Assembly (NCBI RefSeq): GCF_000785535.1
Contig: NZ_CP007595.1
Location: 3,060,439-3,124,438 of the forward strand
DNA length: 64,000 nt
Reading direction: 5' to 3'
Source of the DNA: Arthrobacter sp. PAMC 25486
GTDB lineage: Bacteria; Actinomycetota; Actinomycetes; Actinomycetales; Micrococcaceae
The notes below the pieces were generated by a model. The model saw nothing but the letters and a program-made list of their open reading frames with translations, was not told the DNA's origin and made no database searches. This document shows, in pieces, positions 1-7,150 of the stretch (position 1 is its first letter; every line of letters begins with the position of its first letter). The position numbers and the translations under genes were made by a program.

Positions 1-851
1 CCATCATCCGCACGGAGACGCTGCTGTTCCCATCGGACGACTTCAACTCCGTGCTGCTCATCGCGGCCCTGCTCACCATGATCGTGGGAATCCTTGGGGC
101 TGTGGCCCAGACGGACATCAAGCGCATGCTCTCCTTCACCCTGGTGAGTCACATCGGGTACATGATCTTCGGCGTCGCGCTTTCATCGGTGCTTGGCCTG
201 GCCGCCACAATTTATTACGTCATCCACCACATCACCATCCAGACAAGCCTGTTCATGGTGACCGGGCTGATTGAGCGCCGCGGCGGGACTTCTTCCATCA
301 GTCGTCTCGGGGGGCTGGCGAAACTTTCACCCATCCTGGCCGTGCTGTATTTCATCCCTGCCATGAATCTCTCCGGTATCCCGCCGTTCTCCGGTTTCCT
401 GGGCAAGCTGGGACTGTTGCAGGCGGGCGTGGCTGACGGTTCGCCGCTGGCCTACACTCTCGTCGTCGGCGGTGTGGTGGCAAGCCTGCTCACGCTGTTG
501 GTGATGGCCAGGGTGTGGAACCGGGTGTTCTGGCGCAGCACGGCCGATGCCGAAGCTCCAGAACCCGTGCTGCTCGCCACGGCCCCTGACGCTGCGGGTG
601 AGCCGAGCATGCGCGCACTGCGGTCAAGCAAGCATGTGGACGCAGTGGAGGGACGTTTTTCCGGTGACAATGAGATCCCGATCCTGCCCAAGATGATGGT
701 GTATTCAACCATGGGACTGGTGGTGCTCGGTGTGGCTATGACAGTGTTTGCCGGGCCGCTCATGGATCTGAGCCAGGACGCAGCAACCAGCATGTTGGAC
801 CGCGTCCCGTACATCGAAGCCGTTTTGGGTGTGGGGGCGGCAACGCCATGA
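1..851 (+). CDS. mnhD: Na+/H+ antiporter subunit D (Mrp/Mnh), 5' end missing
   Basis: C-terminal part of the proton-translocating MrpD/MnhD subunit of the multi-subunit Mrp cation/proton antiporter, related to NADH dehydrogenase ND2/4/5 subunits. The frame is open from base 3 to the stop at 849-851, giving 282 visible residues; the true start lies before the window. The stretch DIKRMLSFTLVSHIGYM is typical of the family, and a second conserved block is GIPPFSGFLGKLGL. Several membrane helices are visible. The stop overlaps the next ATG (ATGA), so D and E are probably translationally coupled. Membrane location and family are clear; the cation (Na+ or K+) cannot be read from the sequence. Confidence 0.93.
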   Translation, partial: IIRTETLLFPSDDFNSVLLIAALLTMIVGILGAVAQTDIKRMLSFTLVSHIGYMIFGVALSSVLGLAATIYYVIHHITIQTSLFMVTGLIERRGGTSSISRLGGLAKLSPILAVLYFIPAMNLSGIPPFSGFLGKLGLLQAGVADGSPLAYTLVVGGVVASLLTLLVMARVWNRVFWRSTADAEAPEPVLLATAPDAAGEPSMRALRSSKHVDAVEGRFSGDNEIPILPKMMVYSTMGLVVLGVAMTVFAGPLMDLSQDAATSMLDRVPYIEAVLGVGAATP

Positions 852-1456
852 GCCAGCCGATAAGGAACGAACGAAGAATAGACTTTCTGCAAAAGTTGCC
901 GCTGCTTGTTTGGCTGGTGCTTGTGTGGGGCTCGCTATGGCAGGATTTTAGCCCCGGCAACCTGCTTTTTGGTGCGTTGATCGCCATTGGCGTCTCGCAT
1001 GCGTTTTACCTTCCGCCCATTGAACTCAGTGGACGGTTCAATGTCCTGCGGGCCGTGACGTTCCTGCTGTGGTTCATCAAGCAGGTCTCCATTGCGAGTT
1101 TCCAGGTGTTGTACTGGGCCATCGTGAAAGGGCCGAACATCCGCAATGCCATCCTGGCGGTGCCCTTGCGCAGCCCCTCGGATTTTATGATGACGGCGGT
1201 TGGCCACGTGCTCTCCCTCATTCCCGGCTCACTGGTGGTTGAGGTGGACAGGGGATCGGCAACTCTCTATGTGCATGCCATGAACGCGCCCACGCCCGCT
1301 GATGTGGACAGGATTCGCGCGGACATCCAAGACTTTGAAGCCAGGCTGATTGAAGTCATGGGAACGAAGGCAGAACTGGCTGCCGTGAAGGCTGAACGGG
1401 CAGGCGCGCCCATGGTGACGTATGCGCAGACTCTCGGCCGTGAGGAGACACCATGA
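848..1456 (+). CDS. mnhE: Na+/H+ antiporter subunit E (Mrp/Mnh)
   Basis: 202-residue MnhE/MrpE subunit, an accessory membrane protein needed for assembly or activity of the Mrp antiporter. The N-terminus has hydrophobic segments (LLVWLVLVWGSLWQDFSPGN) followed by the usual family pattern, including SLIPGSLVVEVD and a cytoplasmic C-terminal tail beginning near LYVHAMNAPTPADV. Start and stop overlap both neighbours by 4 bases (ATGA on both sides), which fits one polycistronic operon with the conserved order D-E-F-G. Confidence 0.92.
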   Translation: MSQPIRNERRIDFLQKLPLLVWLVLVWGSLWQDFSPGNLLFGALIAIGVSHAFYLPPIELSGRFNVLRAVTFLLWFIKQVSIASFQVLYWAIVKGPNIRNAILAVPLRSPSDFMMTAVGHVLSLIPGSLVVEVDRGSATLYVHAMNAPTPADVDRIRADIQDFEARLIEVMGTKAELAAVKAERAGAPMVTYAQTLGREETP

Positions 1457-1728
1457 GCGCCATGGAGATAGTGATTTTGATTGTGGCGGCCTTGCTGACG
1501 CTTGCCTCGGCGGGCACCATCTACCGCATCGCCAAGGGCCCGTCACTGCTTGACAGGGTCATCGCCGCGGATGTTTTACTGGCCATCTTTGGGGCTGCAC
1601 TGGCCACGGAGATGGCGATGAACAAACACCTGGACAACCTGGCACTGCTGGTGGTGTTGACGGTGATTGGCTTTATCGGCTCGGTGACGGTTGCCCGGTT
1701 TGTAGCGCACAAGAAGGAGGACGGATGA
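1453..1728 (+). CDS. mnhF: Na+/H+ antiporter subunit F (Mrp/Mnh)
   Basis: 91-residue MnhF/MrpF, a small three-helix membrane subunit of the Mrp antiporter. The RIAKGPSLLDRVIAADVL block after the first helix is the family hallmark. The length is normal. It overlaps mnhE and mnhG by ATGA junctions, so all subunits are likely made from one mRNA. Confidence 0.92.
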   Translation: MSAMEIVILIVAALLTLASAGTIYRIAKGPSLLDRVIAADVLLAIFGAALATEMAMNKHLDNLALLVVLTVIGFIGSVTVARFVAHKKEDG

Positions 1729-2084
1729 ACACTTTCATCGATGTCTTGACGGCAATCTTCCTCTTGGTTGGCGCCACCATGAGCCTTGCGGCCGCTATTG
1801 GCCTGCTGCGCTTCCCGGACTTGTTGAGCCGCATGCACGCAGCCACCAAGCCCCAGGTGCTGGGGCTGCTGCTGATGCTGGCAGCCCTGGGCCTGCAGAT
1901 GCAGGCGTGGTCGCTGCTACCCATCCTCCTGGTGGCCTGGCTGTTTCAGCTCCTGACCGTTCCAGTCTCAGCGCACATGGTGGGCAGGGCGGGTTACCGC
2001 ACCAAACACCGCCGCCCGGAACTGCTCAGTGTTGACGAGCTGGACCAGGTAGTGGCGGCCGCCGTCGACGACGCCAAGGACTAG
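1725..2084 (+). CDS. mnhG: Na+/H+ antiporter subunit G (Mrp/Mnh)
   Basis: 119-residue MnhG/MrpG, the last subunit of the antiporter operon. It has three hydrophobic segments, the conserved GLLRFPDLLSRMHAATKPQ motif after helix 1, and a typical SAHMVGRAGYR near the end of the membrane part. The stop is followed about 50 bases later by a large palindrome that probably ends the transcript. It overlaps mnhF by ATGA. Confidence 0.93.
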   Translation: MNTFIDVLTAIFLLVGATMSLAAAIGLLRFPDLLSRMHAATKPQVLGLLLMLAALGLQMQAWSLLPILLVAWLFQLLTVPVSAHMVGRAGYRTKHRRPELLSVDELDQVVAAAVDDAKD

Positions 2085-2135
2085 CAACCCCTCCGCCCGC
2101 GACCCCTTTGGGTATTCGTCCGAATATCGTTCCGC

Positions 2136-2200
2136 GAACTGACAGTTGTTGCCCTCTCCCAGCCCTCTCACAGGGCTGGGAGGGCAACAACTGCCAGTTC
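2136..2200. terminator. Long hairpin between mnhG and the convergent DUF4235 gene
   Basis: Left arm 2136-2166 and right arm 2172-2200 are near-perfect reverse complements around a 5-base loop (CTCAC). The core arms GTTGTTGCCCTCTCCCAGCC and its complement pair with one bulge. There is no strong T tract, but the site lies between two convergent genes, so a bidirectional terminator is the simplest reading. Weaker complementarity extends outward to about 2113 and 2222. Confidence 0.6.
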
Positions 2201-2278
2201 GGCGCCGTATTCGGCCGAAACTGGCCGGAACCTGCTGTTTCAACGTGAATGACAGTGCACATGCAAGCGGGCGGGTGC

Positions 2279-2539
2279 TCAGACCTCGTCGGGGTGCTTA
2301 CTAAAGCGTGCGATGGCCTTTTGTGTTGTGCGACCGGCGAGGGTCTGGATGATGGCTGCCACAGCAGAGGACACCAACGCGAAGACCAGCGCCGAACGCA
2401 GGCTGTTCTCCAGATCCGCCCCGTCCTTGGGCGGCTTGTTGCCTGTGCTTTTCTCCCAGACGGTGTCCACCAGTTTGCTGGCGACGAAGCCTGCGCCCAG
2501 GCTCACACCGGTACCGAGCAATTTTACGACAATGTTCAT
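2279..2539 (-). CDS. DUF4235 domain membrane protein
   Basis: 86-residue protein matching the actinobacterial DUF4235 pattern: an N-terminal hydrophobic helix (VVKLLGTGVSLGAGFVASKL), a polar linker (WEKSTGNKPPKDG), and a second helix with an ALVFALVSSAVAAII core. I chose the ATG at 2539 because AGGAGT lies a few bases upstream; an in-frame start at 2578 gives 13 extra residues but has no such support. The function of the family is unknown. It is a single gene between the Mrp palindrome and the divergent TPP riboswitch. Confidence 0.75.
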   Translation of the reverse strand: MNIVVKLLGTGVSLGAGFVASKLVDTVWEKSTGNKPPKDGADLENSLRSALVFALVSSAVAAIIQTLAGRTTQKAIARFSKHPDEV

Positions 2540-2708
2540 AATGGACTCCTGAATTCTGTGACCAGACATGGCGGGCAAAAGCCTACGATCAGCCTAACGC
2601 CTTGCGACAGTTTCATGAGGGCGCCGCCGGCAAGGGGGCCACCTTGCATCATGACGGATGCATTAGCCCCCGGCAGGAGCCAGGGGTAAACTGAAGCCGC
2701 AATTCAAA

Positions 2709-2811
2709 CACGACAGGGGAGCGTCCACCCGACCTGGGTAGCGGCGCTGAGAGTGCGGTTCGCCGCAGACCCTCGAACCTGCTCCGGTTAGTACCGGCGA
2801 AGGGAGTCGAG
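2709..2811 (+). promoter_or_regulatory. TPP riboswitch (THI element)
   Basis: The hallmark segments are present in order: GGGGAGC at 2717, GCTGAGAG at 2746-2753, then GAACCTGCTCCGGTTAGTACC at 2775-2795 followed by GGCGAAGGGAG. CGAC at 2711-2714 can pair with GTCG at 2806-2809 as P1. It sits directly upstream of ykoE. The aptamer binds thiamin pyrophosphate; uptake genes downstream would be shut off when TPP is plentiful. Confidence 0.93.
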
Positions 2812-2848
2812 TTCTCTTCGGCTGCGCGGAAATCCCGTTGCAGCCGCC

Positions 2849-2864
2849 CCTCCTGCGAAGGAGG
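2849..2864 (+). promoter_or_regulatory. Shine-Dalgarno-sequestering hairpin of the TPP riboswitch
   Basis: CCTCCT (2849-2854) and AGGAGG (2859-2864) are perfect complements around the loop GCGA. AGGAGG is the ribosome binding site, 4 bases before the ATG at 2869. The hairpin would hide the ribosome binding site, so control is probably translational. Which aptamer state favours this hairpin is inference. Confidence 0.6.
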
Positions 2865-2868
2865 AAAC

Positions 2869-3519
2869 ATGAGCAAGTCATTCACGGGCGCATCAGCCCA
2901 ACAAAACGCCCCAAAAAACACGCAACGTTCAGGCAACGGCAAAAGCACGTGGCGGGTGGTGGACATAGTTGTTGTCTCGGTTCTCGGTGTGGCCCTCGGC
3001 GTCATCTTTTGGCTCTGGTCCGCCGGTTACGGCCTGATCAGCGCCTTCACCGTCGCATTCCCGCCCGTCGGAGCCCTCTATGGCGGCGGCTGGCTGATCG
3101 CCGGCGTGCTGGGTGGACTCGTGATCCGCAAACCCGGTGCAGCACTGTACTGTGAGCTGATTGCCGCCAGTGTTGAGGGCCTTCTGGGCACGCACTTTGG
3201 TTTCACTGTGCTGCTCTCCGGACTCGTTCAGGGCCTGGGCGCGGAACTCGGCTTTGCCCTGTTCCGTTACAAAAAGTTCAACCTGCCGGTGGCCCTCGTG
3301 GCCGGTGCACTGGCCGGACTGGCCCTCGGCCTCAACGATTCTCTGGTGTGGAACATCGCGTGGGCGTTTGAGTGGAAACTCGTCTACGTAATCCTCGCCA
3401 TGATCTCAGGCACCATCATTGCCGGCTTGGTGTCCTGGCTGGCTGTTCGCGGACTGGCACGTACGGGGGCCCTGGCCAACCTGCCCTCGCGCAACGCCGC
3501 AACCGAACGAGTGGTGTAG
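2869..3519 (+). CDS. ykoE: Thiamin-precursor ECF transporter S component, YkoE family
   Basis: 216-residue substrate-binding membrane subunit of a YkoEDC-type ECF transporter, thought to import the thiamin precursor hydroxymethylpyrimidine. After a polar N-terminus there are about five or six hydrophobic segments from residue 30 on. The segment FPPVGALYGGGWLIAGVLGG and the later LVQGLGAELGFALFRYKKF are family-like. It begins 58 bases after a TPP riboswitch and is followed by the ATPase and T component. The start ATG has an excellent AGGAGG site. Substrate assignment rests on family and riboswitch context. Confidence 0.9.
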   Translation: MSKSFTGASAQQNAPKNTQRSGNGKSTWRVVDIVVVSVLGVALGVIFWLWSAGYGLISAFTVAFPPVGALYGGGWLIAGVLGGLVIRKPGAALYCELIAASVEGLLGTHFGFTVLLSGLVQGLGAELGFALFRYKKFNLPVALVAGALAGLALGLNDSLVWNIAWAFEWKLVYVILAMISGTIIAGLVSWLAVRGLARTGALANLPSRNAATERVV

Positions 3520-3521
3520 CC

Positions 3522-5114
3522 GTGGGTGCGCGAGGCTATCCGGCCACCCACAATTCTGCCGGTCACAACGGCGGCGCCCCGGCGCGCATCAGCGCGAAGA
3601 GCTGGGGATGGCAACACTCCGGACGCAGCAAACGTGCCGTGCACGGCCTTGATCTGGAGATCGCGGAGGGGGAGCGGGTGCTGCTCCTTGGCCCGTCCGG
3701 CGCCGGCAAGTCCACCCTGCTGCACGCACTGGCCGGCGTGTTGGGTGATGAGGAGGACGCCAACGAGGTGGGTGAACTGCTCATTGACGGCCGCCCTGTG
3801 GCGGAATCGCGCGGCCGGGCAGGGCTCATGCAGCAGGACCCCGACGCCCAAGTGGTGCTCTCGCGCATTGGCGACGATGTTGCCTTTGGTGCTGAAAACC
3901 TCGCCGTGCCGCGCGCTGAAATCTGGCACCGCGTCCACGAGTCGCTGGAGTCGGTGGGACTGAACCTGCCCCTGGATCACCCCAGCTCCACATTGTCCGG
4001 CGGGCAAAAGCAGCGCCTCGGCCTGGCCGGCATGCTCGCCATGCGCCCCGGCCTGCTGCTCCTTGACGAGCCCACCGCCAACCTTGACCCGGCCGGTGTC
4101 GTCGAGGTCCGCGACGCCGTGCGCCGCAGCCTCGACGACACCGGCGCCACCCTCGTTGTGGTGGAGCACCGCGTCTCCGTCTGGCTCGAGGTCGTGGACA
4201 GGATCGTGGTTCTGGCCCCGGCCGCCCTGGGCGAGCCCGGCGGGGTGCTGTTTGACGGTCCGCCCGCCACCGTGCTGGCCCAGAGCCGGGAAACGCTGGC
4301 CGGAGCCGGCATCTGGCTGCCCGGTTATATCCCGGCGGTGCGGCCCCGCAATGCCATGGACGACGCCGGCACGCACCTGCTGCTGGAGGCGGAGGCCCTT
4401 GCTGTCTCCCGCACTAAGCGACGCAAGCGGCACCCGGTGGTGCCGGCCGCCGTCGTGCCTTCCGTGCAGGTCAGCGCGGGGCAGGCGCTGAGCGTGACGG
4501 GGCCCAACGGTGCAGGGAAGTCGACCCTGGCGCTGACCCTGGCCGGACTTTTGCCGCCTGCCGGCGGGGTGCTCACTGCGCTGCCGGAGCTGGCCCGGGG
4601 AGCCGGACCGGCCCCGCTGAAATGGCGCGGGCGCGAGCTGATCAGCCGGATCGGGACGGTGTTTCAGGAGCCCGAGCACCAATTTGTGGCCGGCACGGTC
4701 AGGGACGAGCTGCTGTTTGCACCCAATATTTTGGGGCGCGGCGGCGATCTGGTGGATGAACTCCTGGCACGCCTGCGGCTCGAACACCTGGCGGAGGCGA
4801 ATCCCTTCACGCTTTCGGGCGGTGAAAAACGCCGGCTGTCGGTGGCCACCGTGCTGGCCGCCAGCCCACAGGTGCTCGTGCTGGACGAACCCACTTTTGG
4901 GCAGGATGCCAACACGTGGGCCGAACTGGCCTCACTGCTGACCGAGCTGCTCGATGCCGGCACTGCCGTGGTCTCCGTGACGCACGACGCCGCATTCAGT
5001 GAGGTGTTGGGCGGGGCACAGCTGGTCCTTGGTCCTCCTGCTCCCGCCGAGATGTTAGATGGTGACCGCCCAACGGTGGCCCCCGCCGGGCGCGGAAAGG
5101 TGGTGCACTCATGA
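3522..5114 (+). CDS. ykoD: ECF transporter double ATPase, YkoD type
   Basis: 530-residue protein with two ABC ATPase domains in one chain. Domain 1 has Walker A GPSGAGKST (about residue 57), signature LSGGQKQR and Walker B LLLLDEPTANLDP. Domain 2 has GPNGAGKST, LSGGEKRR and VLVLDEPTFGQD. I chose GTG at 3522, two bases after the ykoE stop; a longer in-frame ORF from 3372 overlaps ykoE in another frame and is unlikely. It energises the S component YkoE through YkoC. Confidence 0.9.
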   Translation: MGARGYPATHNSAGHNGGAPARISAKSWGWQHSGRSKRAVHGLDLEIAEGERVLLLGPSGAGKSTLLHALAGVLGDEEDANEVGELLIDGRPVAESRGRAGLMQQDPDAQVVLSRIGDDVAFGAENLAVPRAEIWHRVHESLESVGLNLPLDHPSSTLSGGQKQRLGLAGMLAMRPGLLLLDEPTANLDPAGVVEVRDAVRRSLDDTGATLVVVEHRVSVWLEVVDRIVVLAPAALGEPGGVLFDGPPATVLAQSRETLAGAGIWLPGYIPAVRPRNAMDDAGTHLLLEAEALAVSRTKRRKRHPVVPAAVVPSVQVSAGQALSVTGPNGAGKSTLALTLAGLLPPAGGVLTALPELARGAGPAPLKWRGRELISRIGTVFQEPEHQFVAGTVRDELLFAPNILGRGGDLVDELLARLRLEHLAEANPFTLSGGEKRRLSVATVLAASPQVLVLDEPTFGQDANTWAELASLLTELLDAGTAVVSVTHDAAFSEVLGGAQLVLGPPAPAEMLDGDRPTVAPAGRGKVVHS

Positions 5115-5908
5115 GCGTCGACATCATCGCCGTCCCGCGCTCCACAGCACTGCTGGCCCGCGCCAATCCCCTAGCCAAACTGGGTGCAGGCATGGTGCTG
5201 ACCATCGTGCTGCTGATCAGCGTTGACTGGGTCTCTGCAACGGTGGCGCTGGTGCTTGAATGCGCGTTGCTGCCGCTGGCCGGGCTGAGCCTGCGCATGC
5301 TGCTGAGACGCGGCTGGCCCATCCTGTTCGCTGCGATTGTGGGCGGCTACGGCACAGCACTGCTGGCGCCCAAGACCGGCGAACTGCTGCTGTCGCTGGG
5401 ACCCGTCACCTTTACCACCGGCTCGCTCGAGGCAGGGGTGGCGATTGCCCTGCGCGGGTTGGCCGTCGCGCTGCCGGGCATCATTGTGCTGGCCTCCACC
5501 GACCCCACGGACCTAGCCGATGCGCTGGCGCAAAAGCTGCGACTGCCGCACCGTTTTGTGCTCGGGGCGCTGGCAGCCATGCGCCTGGTGGGCCTGCTCG
5601 TGACGGAGTGGCAAACCCTGGGCATGGCACGCCGGGCTCGGGGCGTGGGCGGTGAACCCGGCTTGTTCCGCGGGCTGAAGGCGCAGCTCGGCCAGGCCAT
5701 GGCGCTGCTGGTGCAGGCCGTGCGGCGGGCTTCGCGGCTGGCCGTCACCATGGAGGCCAAGGGATTTGGTGCGGGCCCGCGCACGTGGGCACGCGTTTCA
5801 GCCTTCTCCCCGCTTGACGTCTGGGTGGCGGCCGGCGGACTGGCCATCGCGGCCGCAGCGGTGAGTGTCGCCGTCGTGCTTGGTACGTGGAACCCGGTAT
5901 TTGGTTAG
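5111..5908 (+). CDS. ykoC: ECF transporter T component, YkoC/CbiQ family
   Basis: 265-residue energy-coupling transmembrane protein. It begins with RSTALLARANPLAKLGAGM, the normal T-component N-terminus, followed by several membrane helices. The C-terminal half carries an A-R-[GA] coupling motif (MARRARGVGG, around residue 175) and a second one, MEAKGFG, that contact the ATPase. It overlaps ykoD by 4 bases (ATGA). Last gene of the TPP-controlled operon. Confidence 0.9.
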   Translation: MSVDIIAVPRSTALLARANPLAKLGAGMVLTIVLLISVDWVSATVALVLECALLPLAGLSLRMLLRRGWPILFAAIVGGYGTALLAPKTGELLLSLGPVTFTTGSLEAGVAIALRGLAVALPGIIVLASTDPTDLADALAQKLRLPHRFVLGALAAMRLVGLLVTEWQTLGMARRARGVGGEPGLFRGLKAQLGQAMALLVQAVRRASRLAVTMEAKGFGAGPRTWARVSAFSPLDVWVAAGGLAIAAAAVSVAVVLGTWNPVFG

Positions 5909-5986
5909 GGAGGCGCTGGGGCGGGGCTGCGGCGACACGGCGGGACACAACCGGCGCTGCGGAATGGAGAAGACGATACTGGGAGC

Positions 5987-6940
5987 ATGACGATCCCGCG
6001 CAGCACCAAGCTCACCATTGTCGGCGCCGGAAGTGTCGGCACCTCCCTCGCCTACGCCGCGCTCATTCGTGGTTCCGCCCGTGAGGTGGTGCTGTATGAC
6101 ATCGCCACGGCCAGAGTGGAGGCGGAGGTCCTCGACCTGGCCCACGGCACCCCGTTCGTTGGGGCCTCGCGCATCACGGGTGGCAGCGACATCGGGCTCG
6201 TGGCGGGCTCCGACGTCGTCGTCATCACGGCCGGGGCCAAGCAGGAGCCGGGCCAGACCCGGCTTGAACTGGCCGGTGTCAACGTGGGCATCCTGGAGAA
6301 AATGCTGCCGCAGCTCGTGGCCCTGGCGCCCAACGCGGTGTTCATTCTCGTGACAAATCCGTGCGACGTCCTCACGGCCGTGGCCGAACGCATCACGGAC
6401 CTGCCGCCCGGGCGCATCTTCAGCTCCGGAACCGTGCTGGACTCTTCCCGGCTGCGCTGGCTCGTGGCAGAGGCTGCCGGGGTTGCGCCGCAAAGCGTGC
6501 ACGCGCTGATCGTCGGCGAACACGGGGACACGGAGTTCCCGCTGTGGTCCGCCGCGACCATCGGGCAGACCCCGCTCCCTGACTGGACCGACTCCTCGGG
6601 GGCCCTGCTGTTCCCCCGGGAGCGGCTTGAGGCACTCACTCACGACGTCGTCCATGCCGCCTACAAGGTCATCGCCGGGAAGGGGGCCACGAACTACGCG
6701 ATCGGGCTCTCGGGCGCGCGCATCGTGGAGGCGGTGCTGCAGGATGAGCGGAGCATCCTGCCGGTCTCGAGCGTGCTGCACGGCTACCGTGGCATTCACG
6801 GCGTGGCCCTCAGCGTGCCCTCAATCGTCGGAGCGGGCGGAGTGCAGCGCGTCCTCGACACTCCCATGGATGATCGCGAGGCCGCACAGTTGCAGCACTC
6901 CGTGGAGACCCTTGCCGCCTCCATCGCCCTGTTTTCCTAG
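5987..6940 (+). CDS. ldh: L-lactate dehydrogenase
   Basis: 317-residue NAD-dependent dehydrogenase interconverting pyruvate and L-lactate. The Rossmann motif GAGSVGTSLAYAAL is at residues 11-24. The active-site loop is KQEPGQTRLELAGVN with the substrate-binding arginine, VTNPCDVLTAVA follows, and the catalytic histidine is in IVGEHGDTEFPLW (near residue 180). Length is standard. The Q in KQEPGQTR is typical of LDH (malate dehydrogenase has R there). It is probably monocistronic. Confidence 0.93.
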   Translation: MTIPRSTKLTIVGAGSVGTSLAYAALIRGSAREVVLYDIATARVEAEVLDLAHGTPFVGASRITGGSDIGLVAGSDVVVITAGAKQEPGQTRLELAGVNVGILEKMLPQLVALAPNAVFILVTNPCDVLTAVAERITDLPPGRIFSSGTVLDSSRLRWLVAEAAGVAPQSVHALIVGEHGDTEFPLWSAATIGQTPLPDWTDSSGALLFPRERLEALTHDVVHAAYKVIAGKGATNYAIGLSGARIVEAVLQDERSILPVSSVLHGYRGIHGVALSVPSIVGAGGVQRVLDTPMDDREAAQLQHSVETLAASIALFS

Positions 6941-7132
6941 GCAGAGGGACGAAAGTATCGGCGTGGTTCGTGCCATGGTTTCGGGTGTGGCGCCGGGGCG
7001 GGGTACCGTGGAGGGAGCGGCCAGCCCATCAGCTAGTTAGCCCATCGAATTTATCGCACGTAACGGTTATTTCGCCACATATTCTGCATAAACTGTCCAA
7101 AAGGTCACATTAGTCCGGCATTTTATGCATCC

Positions 7133-7150
7133 TATGATATAAATGCATGT
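7133..7150 (+). promoter_or_regulatory. -10 element and possible leaderless start of the HTH-MurA gene
   Basis: TATGAT at 7133-7138 is a good sigma-70-type -10 hexamer, and the ATG lies at 7151, only 12 bases downstream. No ribosome binding site is visible, so the mRNA may begin at or next to the start codon. ATGCAT occurs at 7125-7130 and again at 7143-7148, flanking the -10 box, and could be an operator. No convincing -35 box is seen. Confidence 0.4.

Noticed and set aside
3384..4787. 467-codon minus-strand ORF opposite ykoD
   Set aside because: Shadow frame; the plus-strand ABC ATPase motifs are intact.
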